NCBI RefSeq assembly: GCF_007971025.1
Contig: NZ_CP042436.1
Span: 5,146,001-5,210,000, forward strand
Direction: 5' to 3'
DNA length: 64,000 nucleotides
Source of the DNA: Mucilaginibacter ginsenosidivorans
GTDB taxonomy: Bacteria > Bacteroidota > Bacteroidia > Sphingobacteriales > Sphingobacteriaceae
Under the pieces are notes generated by a model that made no database searches, was not told the origin of the DNA, and was given only the letters and a program-made list of their open reading frames with translations. The position numbers were made by a program, and so were the translations under genes. Shown one piece after another: positions 54,667 through 63,642 of the stretch; the stretch's first letter is position 1; each line of letters starts with the position of its first letter.

Positions 54667-56070
54667 TCAAATATGTATCGGCCTGTTATCCGTTGCCGCC
54701 AAACAGGCTTCCCTGAAGGCTTCGGTATAGGTTGGGTGAGCGTGGCTCATCCTTGAAACATCCTCGGCTGACGCACGGAACTCCATAGCGCAAACTGCCT
54801 CGGCTATCATATCCGCCGCACGCGGACCGATCATATGCACGCCTAATATCTCATCGGTTGCGGCATCTGCCAAAACTTTTACAAAGCCATCCATATCGCC
54901 GCTCGCCACCGCCCTGCCGCTGGCGCGGAAAGGGAACGAGCCGGTTTTATATTTTACATTGGCAGCTTTCAGTTGCTCCTCGGTTTGCCCTACGGCAGCA
55001 ACTTCGGGCCAGGTGTATACTACACCGGGTATCAGGTTGTAATTAATATGCGGTTTTTGCCCAACAATGGACTCCGCTACAAAAGTGCCTTCATCCTCGG
55101 CCTTGTGGGCCAGCATGGCGCCTTTGATAACATCGCCAATGGCGTATACCCCTTTAACACTGGTTTCCAAATGGTCATCAACCGTGATCTTACGGCCGCG
55201 CTCTTCAACGGTCAGGCCTATCTTATCTAAATCTAAGCCATCGGTATAAGCTATACGGCCTACGGCTACTAAACAATAATCGCCTTTTAATTCCTTTTTA
55301 TCACCGTTGGGTGCATCGAAGGTTACGGTTACCTCTTTGCCTTTAACAGTTGCGCCGGTTACTTTATGGCCGGTATAAAACTCCATGCCTTGTTTTGTTA
55401 AAACCTTCTGCAACTCCTTACCTAAACCGCGGTCCATGGTGGGGATAATGGAATCCATAAACTCGATCACCGATACTTTGGCGCCAAGGCGCGAATAAAC
55501 AGAGCCCAGTTCAAGCCCGATAACACCACCACCTATCAATATCAAATGCTTCGGCATTTCGGTCAGCGTTAAGGCTTCAGTAGAGGTGATGATACGTTTT
55601 TTGTCGATCTGTATAAACGGCAGACTTGATGGTTTTGAGCCAGTTGCAATGATGATGTTCTTGCCTGTTATTTCCTGTTCGGTGCCATCAGGTTTTTTAA
55701 TGCTGATAGTGTTTTTATCCTTGAATGACCCTACACCCTGTATACCGTCTATCTTGTTCTTTTTGAAAAGGAAGGTAATGCCGCCGGTATTTTTTGCCAC
55801 TACTTCGTTCTTGCGCTTCATCATCTGCGCCATGTCCAGCGACAGGTTATCGAGGTTGATACCGTGCGTTTTGAAGGCATGGGAAGCATTATAGTAATGC
55901 TCGGAGGAATCCAATAAAGCTTTGGAAGGGATACACCCTACATTAAGGCAGGTTCCGCCGTAGGTGGCATATTTTTCAATGCAGGCAGTTTTGAGTCCCA
56001 ACTGGGCGCAGCGAATAGCCGCCACATAACCACCAGGGCCCGAACCGATAACGATAACATCATATTGCAT
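54667..56070 (-). CDS. lpdA: Dihydrolipoyl dehydrogenase (E3)
   Basis: 467 residues from the ATG that begins MQYDVIVIGSGPGGYVAA; an upstream in-frame ATG adds eight residues. FAD motif GSGPGG (9-14), redox cysteines Cys41 and Cys46 in GGTCLNVGCIPSK, NAD-binding GGGVIGLELGSVYSRLG, and the catalytic His-Glu in HAHPTYTEAFREA near the C-terminus. It reoxidises dihydrolipoamide in pyruvate and 2-oxoglutarate dehydrogenase complexes. No E1/E2 genes are adjacent. Core metabolism. Confidence 0.95.
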   Translation of the reverse strand: MQYDVIVIGSGPGGYVAAIRCAQLGLKTACIEKYATYGGTCLNVGCIPSKALLDSSEHYYNASHAFKTHGINLDNLSLDMAQMMKRKNEVVAKNTGGITFLFKKNKIDGIQGVGSFKDKNTISIKKPDGTEQEITGKNIIIATGSKPSSLPFIQIDKKRIITSTEALTLTEMPKHLILIGGGVIGLELGSVYSRLGAKVSVIEFMDSIIPTMDRGLGKELQKVLTKQGMEFYTGHKVTGATVKGKEVTVTFDAPNGDKKELKGDYCLVAVGRIAYTDGLDLDKIGLTVEERGRKITVDDHLETSVKGVYAIGDVIKGAMLAHKAEDEGTFVAESIVGQKPHINYNLIPGVVYTWPEVAAVGQTEEQLKAANVKYKTGSFPFRASGRAVASGDMDGFVKVLADAATDEILGVHMIGPRAADMIAEAVCAMEFRASAEDVSRMSHAHPTYTEAFREACLAATDNRPIHI

Positions 56071-56106
56071 AGCAGAGTTTCTTAGGAGTTGCAAAAGTAA
56101 ATAAAT

Positions 56107-56188
56107 TAGTGATTGGTGATTAGTTAATTAGTGATTAGTTGACGGGAGCATTACAATAGTGATTGGTGGTCAGTTAACTTGTGATTGG
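56107..56188. repeat. Degenerate tandem repeat of the gtgatt type
   Basis: Units like tagtgattggtgattagtt recur four to five times with drift in the 226-base gap between the divergent dihydrolipoyl dehydrogenase and M1 peptidase genes. Shorter relatives lie just after the permease stops near 1221 and 3709. They may be slippage-derived; any effect on the two promoters is unknown. Confidence 0.55.
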
Positions 56189-56296
56189 GTCGCCCGTATT
56201 TTACCCAACTTTCACCGCATTGTAACACTAATATGCGCAAATCACTTTCTTATGCAGATAGTTGTTAAATTTAACCTGTCGGCTTAAGTTCGTCCC

Positions 56297-57970
56297 ATGA
56301 AGAAACTACTCTTACTGGCTTTATTTTTTGGCCTGGTGCATACGGCCCTGCGGGCCCAGCTTTTAGTTGAGAAAAGCAAATTCACCCATGCCGATAGCCT
56401 GCGCGGCACACTCACACCATTACGCACCTGTTACGATATCAATTATTATCATTTGGATGTGAAGTTTGATATCGATAAAAAATTTATCAGCGGCAGTAAC
56501 CTGTTCAAGTTTACCGCCACTCAGGACTTCAAGAAATTACAGTTCGACCTGTTTGCCAACCTGAAAGTAGAAAAGGTACTTTATAAAAAGCACGAGGTCG
56601 CCTTTACACGGGAAGCCAACGCGGTATTTGTTACCTTCCCGAAAACAATATTAAAAGGGACGAGGGATACATTTACAGTATACTACTCAGGCAACCCAAC
56701 AGTCGCCAAAAACGCGCCCTGGGACGGCGGCGTAGTTTACACGGTTGATACTACAGGCAAACCCTGGGTGGCTACCGCCTGCGAGGGTGTAGGTGCCAGT
56801 ATATGGTGGCCGAATAAAGACCACCTGAGCGATGAGGTAGATAGTATGCTTATCAGTATCAGCGTGCCAAAAGGATTGAAAGACGTATCAAACGGCAGGC
56901 TTCGCAAGGTTACCGACCTGAATGATGGTTATACACGGTTCGATTGGTTTGTGGCCAACCCCATCAACAACTACGATGTGGCGGCTAACATAGGCGACTA
57001 TGCCGAATTTAAGGATACCTATGACGGCGAAAAAGGCAATCTCGACCTGGATTACTGGGTGCTGCCATCGGACCTGGAAAAAGCAAAGGCACAATTTGGC
57101 GCGAACGTGAAGCCCATGCTGCAGGCATTTGAGCATTGGTTCGGGCCATACCCTTTTTATGAGGACGGATATAAATTAGTGGAGACGCCGCACCTGGGCA
57201 TGGAGCACCAAAGTGCCGTAGCGTACGGCAATCATTTTATGAATGGTTACCTGGGGTATGATCTTTCGCGCACCGGCTGGGGAAAGAAATGGGACTATAT
57301 CATCGTACACGAAAGCGGGCACGAATGGTTCGGCAATAGCATTACTGCAAAGGACCTGGCCGATATGTGGATACACGAAGGTTTCACCAATTATTCGGAA
57401 GGACTATTTGTTGACTTCCATTATGGCAAGCAGGCCGGGGAGGAATATATCAACGGATTAAGAGTAGGTATTGCAAATAAATACCCGGTGGTGGGCGAGT
57501 ATGGCGTTAATAAAGAGGGCTCGGAAGATATGTACCCCAAGGGCGCGGTGCTGCTGAATATGATACGCACTATTATTGATAATGATGAGAAATGGCGCGG
57601 GATATTACGCGGGCTCAACAAAACCTTTTATCACCAAACGGTTACCTATGATGATATTACCGGCTATATCAGCAAGCAGTCGGGTATAGATCTGTCGCCT
57701 GTATTCAATCAGTACCTGCACTATACCAAATTGCCGGCGCTTGAGGTGACATGGAAGGACGGCAAACCCTGGTTTCGCTGGATAGCCGAGGCCAAAGGAT
57801 TTACGATGCCGGTGAGGGTGAAAGTTAAAGGCGAAGAATATCAGTTCATTACGCCAACCACAACTGCGCAGGCGATCAATATACCCGGCGCAACAAAAGA
57901 GAATTTAGAGGCCGATACTTTTAACTTTTATATTTCTGTTTCGGGGATAAATAAAGGAACAGAAAAATAA
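56297..57970 (+). CDS. M1-family zinc metallopeptidase, secreted (copy 1)
   Basis: 557 residues with a signal peptide (about 1-20). Zinc site: His338-Glu-Ser-Gly-His342 and Glu361 in MWIHEG, an exact HExxH-18-E. The usual exopeptidase motif GxMEN is replaced by GMEH in HLGMEHQSAVAYG, seen in a bacterial branch of the family. Domains run N-terminal beta saddle (about 45-235), thermolysin-like catalytic (about 240-460) and a short C-terminal part; the large helical C-terminal domain of classical aminopeptidases is absent. It likely cuts N-terminal residues of peptides in the periplasm. A second copy follows. Confidence 0.92.
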   Translation: MKKLLLLALFFGLVHTALRAQLLVEKSKFTHADSLRGTLTPLRTCYDINYYHLDVKFDIDKKFISGSNLFKFTATQDFKKLQFDLFANLKVEKVLYKKHEVAFTREANAVFVTFPKTILKGTRDTFTVYYSGNPTVAKNAPWDGGVVYTVDTTGKPWVATACEGVGASIWWPNKDHLSDEVDSMLISISVPKGLKDVSNGRLRKVTDLNDGYTRFDWFVANPINNYDVAANIGDYAEFKDTYDGEKGNLDLDYWVLPSDLEKAKAQFGANVKPMLQAFEHWFGPYPFYEDGYKLVETPHLGMEHQSAVAYGNHFMNGYLGYDLSRTGWGKKWDYIIVHESGHEWFGNSITAKDLADMWIHEGFTNYSEGLFVDFHYGKQAGEEYINGLRVGIANKYPVVGEYGVNKEGSEDMYPKGAVLLNMIRTIIDNDEKWRGILRGLNKTFYHQTVTYDDITGYISKQSGIDLSPVFNQYLHYTKLPALEVTWKDGKPWFRWIAEAKGFTMPVRVKVKGEEYQFITPTTTAQAINIPGATKENLEADTFNFYISVSGINKGTEK

Positions 57971-57972
57971 AA

Positions 57973-58075
57973 TGGGTTGTCACCTTGAGGTTCTCGAAGC
58001 CTGCCTGCCGGCTGGCAGGGGTGTACGCAGGCCTTTGCCCGCATGTTTCGAGAGCCTCAACATGACACCAACCCA
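57973..58075. repeat. Long inverted repeat between the two M1 peptidase genes
   Basis: The left arm (57973-57998) and right arm (58046-58075) pair over most of their length with a few mismatches. A smaller perfect stem (58004-58009 with 58014-58019) is nested. Arms contain the cttgaggttctcgaa type of motif often seen as an intergenic hairpin in this family. It may attenuate transcription between the paralogs. Confidence 0.65.
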
Positions 58076-58097
58076 CTAATGCATGACAAATATAACC

Positions 58098-59756
58098 ATG
58101 ATAAAAAAACTCACCCTCTTCGCGCTGCTCATTATCAGCAACACAGCCAGTTTCGCACAATTGGGCGTAGACAAGGAAACCTTCACCCGCGCCGATTCAT
58201 TGCGGGGGTTCATGTCGCCGCTGCGCACCTGTTATGATATTAATTATTACCATTTGGATGTGAAGTTCGATATCCCCGATAAATCCATCAGCGGAAATGT
58301 GCTTTTTAAATTCACCGCAACAACTGATTTTGACAAACTGCAATTCGACCTGTTCAGCAACCTGAATGTGGAAAAAGTTATTTACAAGGGGCAGGAACTG
58401 CCTTATACCCGCGAATTCAACGCGGTATTTGTCACTTTTCCTAAACCGATAGAAAAAGGCAGCAAGGATGAGTTTACGGTTTATTATTCCGGTCACCCAA
58501 CTATCGCCAAACGTGCGCCGTGGGATGGCGGGGTAGAGTATAATGTCGATTCATTGGGCCACCCGTGGGTATCTACAGCCTGCCAGGGTATGGGCGCAAG
58601 TGTGTGGTGGCCCAATAAAGACCAGCAGGAAGACGAGGTGGACAGCGCGCTGATCAGCATCAGCGTACCTACGGGCTTAAAGGATGTGTCGAACGGTCGC
58701 CTGCGCAAGGTGACCAAACTGAAGGACGGCTATACCCGGTTCGACTGGTTCGTTTCCAACCCTATAAACAACTACGACATCGAGGCTAATATTGGCGATT
58801 ACGCCCATTATTCGGACACTTACAATGGCGAAAAAGGAAAACTCACCATGGATTTCTGGCCGTTGAGCTATAACCTGGACAAAGCCAAAAAGCAGTGGGG
58901 CGCCAACGCCAAACGGATGCTCGAAGCTTTTGAATACTGGTTCGGGCCGTACCCTTTTTACGAGGACGGTTATAAACTGATCGAATCGCACCACCTGGGG
59001 ATGGAGCATCAGAGCGGAACCGCTTATGGCAACCATTATCAAAACGGCTATTTGGGCCGCGACCTGTCGGGTACCGGCTGGGGTTTGAAATGGGACTTTA
59101 TTGTGGTGCATGAAAGTGGGCACGAATGGTTCGGGAATAACATCACCTCTAAAGACCTGGGCGATATGTGGATACACGAGAGCTTTACCAATTATTCTGA
59201 ATCGCTGTTTATCGAGAAATTTTATGGCAAACAGGCCGGGCAGGAATATGTGCATGGTACCCGCCTGCTGATCAACAACGACCGCCCGATCGTTGGGCCG
59301 TATAATGTGAACAAAGAAGGATCGAGCGATATGTATTATAAAGGGGGAAACCTTTTGAATATGATACGTACCATTATAAATAACGACGAGAAATGGCGCA
59401 GCATACTACGCGGACTCAATAAAACATTTTACCACCAAACGGTAACTTACGACGATATCATCAATTATATCTGCGACCAGTCGGGCATTAACCTTAAACC
59501 GGTGTTCGACCAATACCTGCATTACAGGAACCTGCCGATACTGGAATTTATGGTTGACCGGAAAGGCAAGTTGGCTGTACGCTGGCAGGCCGATGCCAAA
59601 GGCTTTAACATGCCGGTACGCGTGAAGATGAAAGGCGGTGAGTACCAATTCATCAAGCCGACAACACGGTTTACACCTGTTGAAATGGAGGGATTGACCA
59701 AAGATAATTTAGAAGCAGATACTTTCAATTATTATATCGGGGTGTTGGTGGATTGA
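58098..59756 (+). CDS. M1-family zinc metallopeptidase, secreted (copy 2)
   Basis: 552 residues from the ATG that begins MIKKLTLFALLIISN, the better signal-peptide start; a frame from 58083 adds five residues. It is a close paralog of the upstream gene with the same architecture. His338-Glu-Ser-Gly-His342 and Glu361 fall at the same positions, and GMEH (HLGMEHQSGTAYG) is retained. Both active sites are complete, so both copies are probably functional, perhaps with different substrate preference. A large inverted repeat separates the two genes. Confidence 0.92.
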   Translation: MIKKLTLFALLIISNTASFAQLGVDKETFTRADSLRGFMSPLRTCYDINYYHLDVKFDIPDKSISGNVLFKFTATTDFDKLQFDLFSNLNVEKVIYKGQELPYTREFNAVFVTFPKPIEKGSKDEFTVYYSGHPTIAKRAPWDGGVEYNVDSLGHPWVSTACQGMGASVWWPNKDQQEDEVDSALISISVPTGLKDVSNGRLRKVTKLKDGYTRFDWFVSNPINNYDIEANIGDYAHYSDTYNGEKGKLTMDFWPLSYNLDKAKKQWGANAKRMLEAFEYWFGPYPFYEDGYKLIESHHLGMEHQSGTAYGNHYQNGYLGRDLSGTGWGLKWDFIVVHESGHEWFGNNITSKDLGDMWIHESFTNYSESLFIEKFYGKQAGQEYVHGTRLLINNDRPIVGPYNVNKEGSSDMYYKGGNLLNMIRTIINNDEKWRSILRGLNKTFYHQTVTYDDIINYICDQSGINLKPVFDQYLHYRNLPILEFMVDRKGKLAVRWQADAKGFNMPVRVKMKGGEYQFIKPTTRFTPVEMEGLTKDNLEADTFNYYIGVLVD

Positions 59757-59775
59757 GTCAATGAATATCAAATGC

Positions 59776-59814
59776 TGAATATCGAAGTAAGTCAACTTCA
59801 TCATTCGATATTCA
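59776..59814. repeat. Inverted repeat after the second M1 peptidase gene
   Basis: tgaatatcgaa (59776-59786) pairs perfectly with ttcgatattca (59804-59814). It lies 20 bases after the stop codon and is probably a terminator-like or dispersed hairpin. Confidence 0.55.
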
Positions 59815-59902
59815 ATATTCGGTGTTCGTTATTTTTTCTAACAATCATGCAACCTATCCCCTACTATAGGCGTCTTATACCTGTTAAACAAATAAGACCA
59901 TC

Positions 59903-60628
59903 ATGAAACTGATAACCAGATCTCTTTTAACATGCCTGCTTATGGCCGGCATAGCTTATACTTTTGCCCCTTCCGCCATGGCGCAGCAACGAACCGAAGA
60001 CCGTCATCTTTCGGGTTTTCACGCCGTTGACGTTGGCGGGCCGTTCGATGTCAGGCTAACCCAGGGCAATACCGAATCGGTAAAAGTAGAGGCCCCCGAA
60101 GAAATTATCAATCGCATCACTACCGAAGTAGATAACGGCGTACTGAAAATTTACAACAAGCACAACGAAATGTTCCATTTCGGCGACCTGTTCCGCCACA
60201 AAAAGATATTGGTTTATGTAACCATTAAGGATGTGAACAGCATCGTGGTATCAGGTTCGGGCGATGTCGATTTCAGGGACGGGCTGCATGCCGACAAAAT
60301 GAGCCTGCGGGTATCCGGCTCGGGCGACGTGAACGGCCAACTGGATGCCAAAAACCTGGAGACCAGCATATCCGGTTCGGGCGATGTCCGCATCTCGGGC
60401 CATGCCGAAACGTCGGCGGTACGCGTAAGCGGTTCGGGCGATTACAGTGGTCGCGGCCTCATCACGCAAAATACAGATGTCCACGTAAGCGGTTCGGGCG
60501 ATGCATCGATATATGCCAGCGAAAGAGTCAATGCTTCTGTATCCGGCTCGGGAGACATCAGCTATGGCGGTCACCCGAAAAATGTAATGAAATCAAAATC
60601 GGGTAGCGGTGATATAGGCGGAAATTAA
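59903..60628 (+). CDS. Head-GIN (DUF2807) domain protein, secreted
   Basis: 241 residues with a signal peptide (about 1-28, cleavage after AMA). The mature protein starts with the DUF2807 pattern FHAVDVGGPFDVRLTQG and then carries seven evenly spaced SGSGD motifs between about residue 112 and the end (VSGSGDVDF, VSGSGDVNG, ISGSGDVRI, VSGSGDYSG and so on). This builds a regular right-handed beta-solenoid in which each turn shows the same loop. The function of the family is unknown; surface or periplasmic adhesive roles have been suggested. Ends at a hairpin repeat copy. Confidence 0.9.
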   Translation: MKLITRSLLTCLLMAGIAYTFAPSAMAQQRTEDRHLSGFHAVDVGGPFDVRLTQGNTESVKVEAPEEIINRITTEVDNGVLKIYNKHNEMFHFGDLFRHKKILVYVTIKDVNSIVVSGSGDVDFRDGLHADKMSLRVSGSGDVNGQLDAKNLETSISGSGDVRISGHAETSAVRVSGSGDYSGRGLITQNTDVHVSGSGDASIYASERVNASVSGSGDISYGGHPKNVMKSKSGSGDIGGN

Positions 60629-60660
60629 GCCTCACCCCAACCCATCTCCAAAGGAGAGGG
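60629..60660 (-). repeat. Dispersed hairpin repeat, copy 3 (inverted)
   Basis: It begins one base after the stop of the head-GIN gene and matches copies at 3741 and 9137 in reverse orientation, with one base missing from the loop. Confidence 0.65.
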
Positions 60661-60711
60661 ACTATTTCACTGTCATATTATCAACATGTCGGGAGGCATT
60701 CATTATATAGC

Positions 60712-60773
60712 AAAAGGGACGCAGATTGTGTCCCTTTTTTCTTCGTAGAGACGCATAATTATGCGCCTCTACG
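60712..60773. terminator. Two adjacent hairpins between convergent genes
   Basis: First, a 9-bp stem (60712-60720 with 60730-60738) followed by T residues. Second, cgtagag (60744-60750) pairs with ctctacg (60767-60773) around the 14-base palindrome cgcataattatgcg, followed by gttttta. Together they can stop transcription from both sides. Confidence 0.75.
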
Positions 60774-60777
60774 GTTT

Positions 60778-61809
60778 TTAATCCTTAAACCTCGCAATAA
60801 CCCTCCTCCCCAGGTCATAGGTTATCCTGAATGCCTCCTGGTTGCTGGTAAAACCCGGCGTGCGATGTACGCTGAAAATAAACTGTCCCTTGAGTCCTTT
60901 GGCATTGAACGCCGACCACATCAGGTCGAGCCGGTTGTAAAATTTCTTTTCGTAAAACGAATCGCCGAAGGTAACTAAGGCACCTCCCTGCCCGCTGTAA
61001 AATTCGTCGAAGATAGCGAAGGTTTTGTATGATGCATACGCACTCGCTACAAAACCTTTCGGCGTTTGCCAGCCGTCCAAACCGCGCACCCGGTGCAGGT
61101 TGATCATCCCGCCGGCTTCAATAGTTAACGAATCAAGGAAGGTCTGCTTTTTGCTCAGGTCGAGCCCCAGGCGTACCTGGCCGCCCCCGTTTTCCTGTAT
61201 ATGGTCGTCGGCCGTCAACACCGCAGCACCGGCATCATGCAGCAATAAAAAATAATGCGATATATAGAATGGCCCGGTAAGCGATGGGCGGTACTTGCCG
61301 TAAAAACCAAACAGGAACTCTTCCCTGTCGGTTGCCGTTTGCCTGCTCACCCAGTCTATCCAGCCGGTTTCCATAAAATGAGCGCTGTGAAACTGCGCCA
61401 TCAAGCCTTCCACATTCGGGCGGTAATACCTTAACGTATCATTCAGCAAAGCGCGGGGGTAATTGGTCAGGTTCCCTTCGCGCGGGAACGCGCCTGCATA
61501 AAACAGCCAGCTTTTGCCAGTAAAATTATAATAAGCCACCGGGTTCACTTTCAGGAAATAAGGCTGTGCGCCAAACTCGTGTATGCCGTTCACACCCACC
61601 ACAAAATGGTTCATGCTGTCAATATTCAGCCCGAAATTTAATGCCGTGCGCATACCGGAGTAGGTGCGCGAACGGGCCACAAAATCCTTGTATTCGCGGT
61701 TATCCAGGAAGCCCAGGGCGTTGAAATTAACATCAACCGTAGTCTGCGCTAAAGCGGCAGTGCCTGTTATTAGGGTGAGAATGGCTATTAAGTATAGTCT
61801 TTTTATCAT
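60778..61809 (-). CDS. Predicted outer-membrane beta-barrel protein of unknown function
   Basis: 343 residues with a signal peptide (MIKRLYLIAILTLITGTAALAQ). The mature part alternates short amphipathic strands with aromatic residues and Gly-rich turns, like a small outer-membrane barrel (VNPVAYYNFTGKSWLFYAGA, LTIEAGGMINLHRVRG). I do not recognise the family. It begins 9 bases after the stop of the GT39-type gene and is therefore its likely operon partner, possibly an export or acceptor component, though that is inference. Confidence 0.72.
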   Translation of the reverse strand: MIKRLYLIAILTLITGTAALAQTTVDVNFNALGFLDNREYKDFVARSRTYSGMRTALNFGLNIDSMNHFVVGVNGIHEFGAQPYFLKVNPVAYYNFTGKSWLFYAGAFPREGNLTNYPRALLNDTLRYYRPNVEGLMAQFHSAHFMETGWIDWVSRQTATDREEFLFGFYGKYRPSLTGPFYISHYFLLLHDAGAAVLTADDHIQENGGGQVRLGLDLSKKQTFLDSLTIEAGGMINLHRVRGLDGWQTPKGFVASAYASYKTFAIFDEFYSGQGGALVTFGDSFYEKKFYNRLDLMWSAFNAKGLKGQFIFSVHRTPGFTSNQEAFRITYDLGRRVIARFKD

Positions 61810-61818
61810 TGTAAGTGT

Positions 61819-63546
61819 TTATTCAACTGCCAGGCTGATGATCCTGCTATTTTTGCTGCCCATAAACGGGTCGGTGCGCAGCGAAAATAGCAGGGTATAA
61901 TTTCCTTTTTGCAACGGCGCTGCAAATTTAAAGGTATAATGCGTGCTTTGCCCCGGTTCCAGCTTAATTTCATGAAAATCGTCTGCCGATAGCTGCTCCG
62001 ATATCTCCACCACCCCGGTAAACGTGCACGCAGCAAAAACTACCTGGTGTTGATAACCCTGGTTATTAAAATTTATTGTGTAGGGGTACGGGTTTGTTAT
62101 GGTTACGTCCAATGCCCTTTGCTCACCTGCCTTCATTGTAATTTTGCTTTGGGGCATTTCTACCTTTACCTGCTGGTAAGTGCGCACATCGTTCACCCAG
62201 CCGCCGTACCAAATGCCGCCCGTGGTGTTTAGTGAATCGGTAGTAACACCCTTAATTGGGCCGCGTACCAGGTAATAGGCTTTTTTATGCTGAAGCCCCT
62301 GCTCTATCGGCCAGATATCGAACTGGGTAAGGCGGTAGTAACGGTTGTCGTAGGCAAAACCTTTGGTAGTGTTATTATAGAAATCATATTTGGATACATT
62401 CTGGAAGCCGTCCATAAAAATAACGTAATTATCGCCCACCTTTTCGCGGATAGTATGCGCCCATTCCTTATAGCCGTACTGGCTCTTTACTTGTCCCACT
62501 TTCCTGATCAGCGGCGAAGCTGTGATGAGCAATATCCGTATCGTCAGTATAAAAACAAGGTTGATGAACGCCAGCCGGCTAAACCAAACCAATGGTTTGC
62601 CGCATTGCTTAAAATAAATAAGCGACAGCATAATGAGCGGCGCAAAACCGATAAGCGTCCATTGCGGCTGCACCTCGCCCCTGAGACTACTCAATAAAAA
62701 GAACAGAAACGTACCCCCGGCGTTGAATAGCAGCGCACGTATAAAACCATCCTTAACCTTCACGCGGAAGGCTTTCCAAAACAGGAACCAGCCGATAAGC
62801 GGCCCGGCCATCAGCACCTGTCCCGGGAAATAGGTCCAGGTTTGCCAAAAGTTATAATGATCGGTCGTTTGTTCAAAAAGGTGGTAGTTCACCGATGGGT
62901 AACCGTGGTTCATCTGCCATAAAATATGCGGCAAATACAGGGCAACGGATAAAATAGCGATCACCCAGAATGATTTTCGCTTTAATAATTTAAGGTCGGA
63001 CAATACGGTAAAGCCAATCACCAATATCCCGTGATATTTACTGTACAATAACCCCGCTATAACCAGCGCCAATAATATAGCAAGCTTATAACTATCCTGC
63101 ACCAGGTATTTTTGATATACATAATAAAACAACACGGTAAACAGGAAAAGCGGCGCATCGGGCGTGGTCATGAACCCGTAGATATTGAAGATGAAAACTC
63201 CCGAAACCACCAGGATGAACCATTTTGCCGCAGCGCCGTATTGCCGCACGATGAGCCAAAGCACATACAGCGACAGGGTGCTGGACAATACGGTCATCAG
63301 GCGCACGCCGAACTCGCTGTGGGTAATGCTATCCCCTATGCGGATAAATAGCGCCACCATCGGCGGATGGTCAAAATACCCCCAATCCAGAAAGCGGGAA
63401 TAAAGCCAGTAATAGGCCTCATCGGCATGTATCTCCAGTTTCCAGGCTTGTATAGCATTAAGGATCGTCCACCCGAGAAGGAAATACCAGATAAATTGAG
63501 TTTGCTTTTTATCGGTAGCGGAAATACCTGGCGATGGTAATTGCAT
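61819..63546 (-). CDS. GT39/PMT-type membrane glycosyltransferase
   Basis: 575 residues with about ten hydrophobic membrane segments, beginning at about residues 18-35. The conserved acidic pair Asp42-Glu43 is in LEIHADEAYYWLYS, followed by WGYFDHPPMVALF, the early signature of PMT/ArnT-like enzymes that use lipid-phosphate-linked sugars. A soluble C-terminal domain of about 170 residues follows. It should move a sugar from an undecaprenyl- or dolichyl-type phosphate carrier to an exported acceptor. Acceptor and sugar are unknown. Probably co-transcribed with the downstream barrel protein. Confidence 0.88.
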   Translation of the reverse strand: MQLPSPGISATDKKQTQFIWYFLLGWTILNAIQAWKLEIHADEAYYWLYSRFLDWGYFDHPPMVALFIRIGDSITHSEFGVRLMTVLSSTLSLYVLWLIVRQYGAAAKWFILVVSGVFIFNIYGFMTTPDAPLFLFTVLFYYVYQKYLVQDSYKLAILLALVIAGLLYSKYHGILVIGFTVLSDLKLLKRKSFWVIAILSVALYLPHILWQMNHGYPSVNYHLFEQTTDHYNFWQTWTYFPGQVLMAGPLIGWFLFWKAFRVKVKDGFIRALLFNAGGTFLFFLLSSLRGEVQPQWTLIGFAPLIMLSLIYFKQCGKPLVWFSRLAFINLVFILTIRILLITASPLIRKVGQVKSQYGYKEWAHTIREKVGDNYVIFMDGFQNVSKYDFYNNTTKGFAYDNRYYRLTQFDIWPIEQGLQHKKAYYLVRGPIKGVTTDSLNTTGGIWYGGWVNDVRTYQQVKVEMPQSKITMKAGEQRALDVTITNPYPYTINFNNQGYQHQVVFAACTFTGVVEISEQLSADDFHEIKLEPGQSTHYTFKFAAPLQKGNYTLLFSLRTDPFMGSKNSRIISLAVE

Positions 63547-63642
63547 TCAAATAGATTGTGGGGCAAATTTAGTTAAAAAAATGGCCTGCTATAAATTTTG
63601 GCTAAAGCCATCTGTCAGTAGCTTTAGACCAAAAATAGCATG

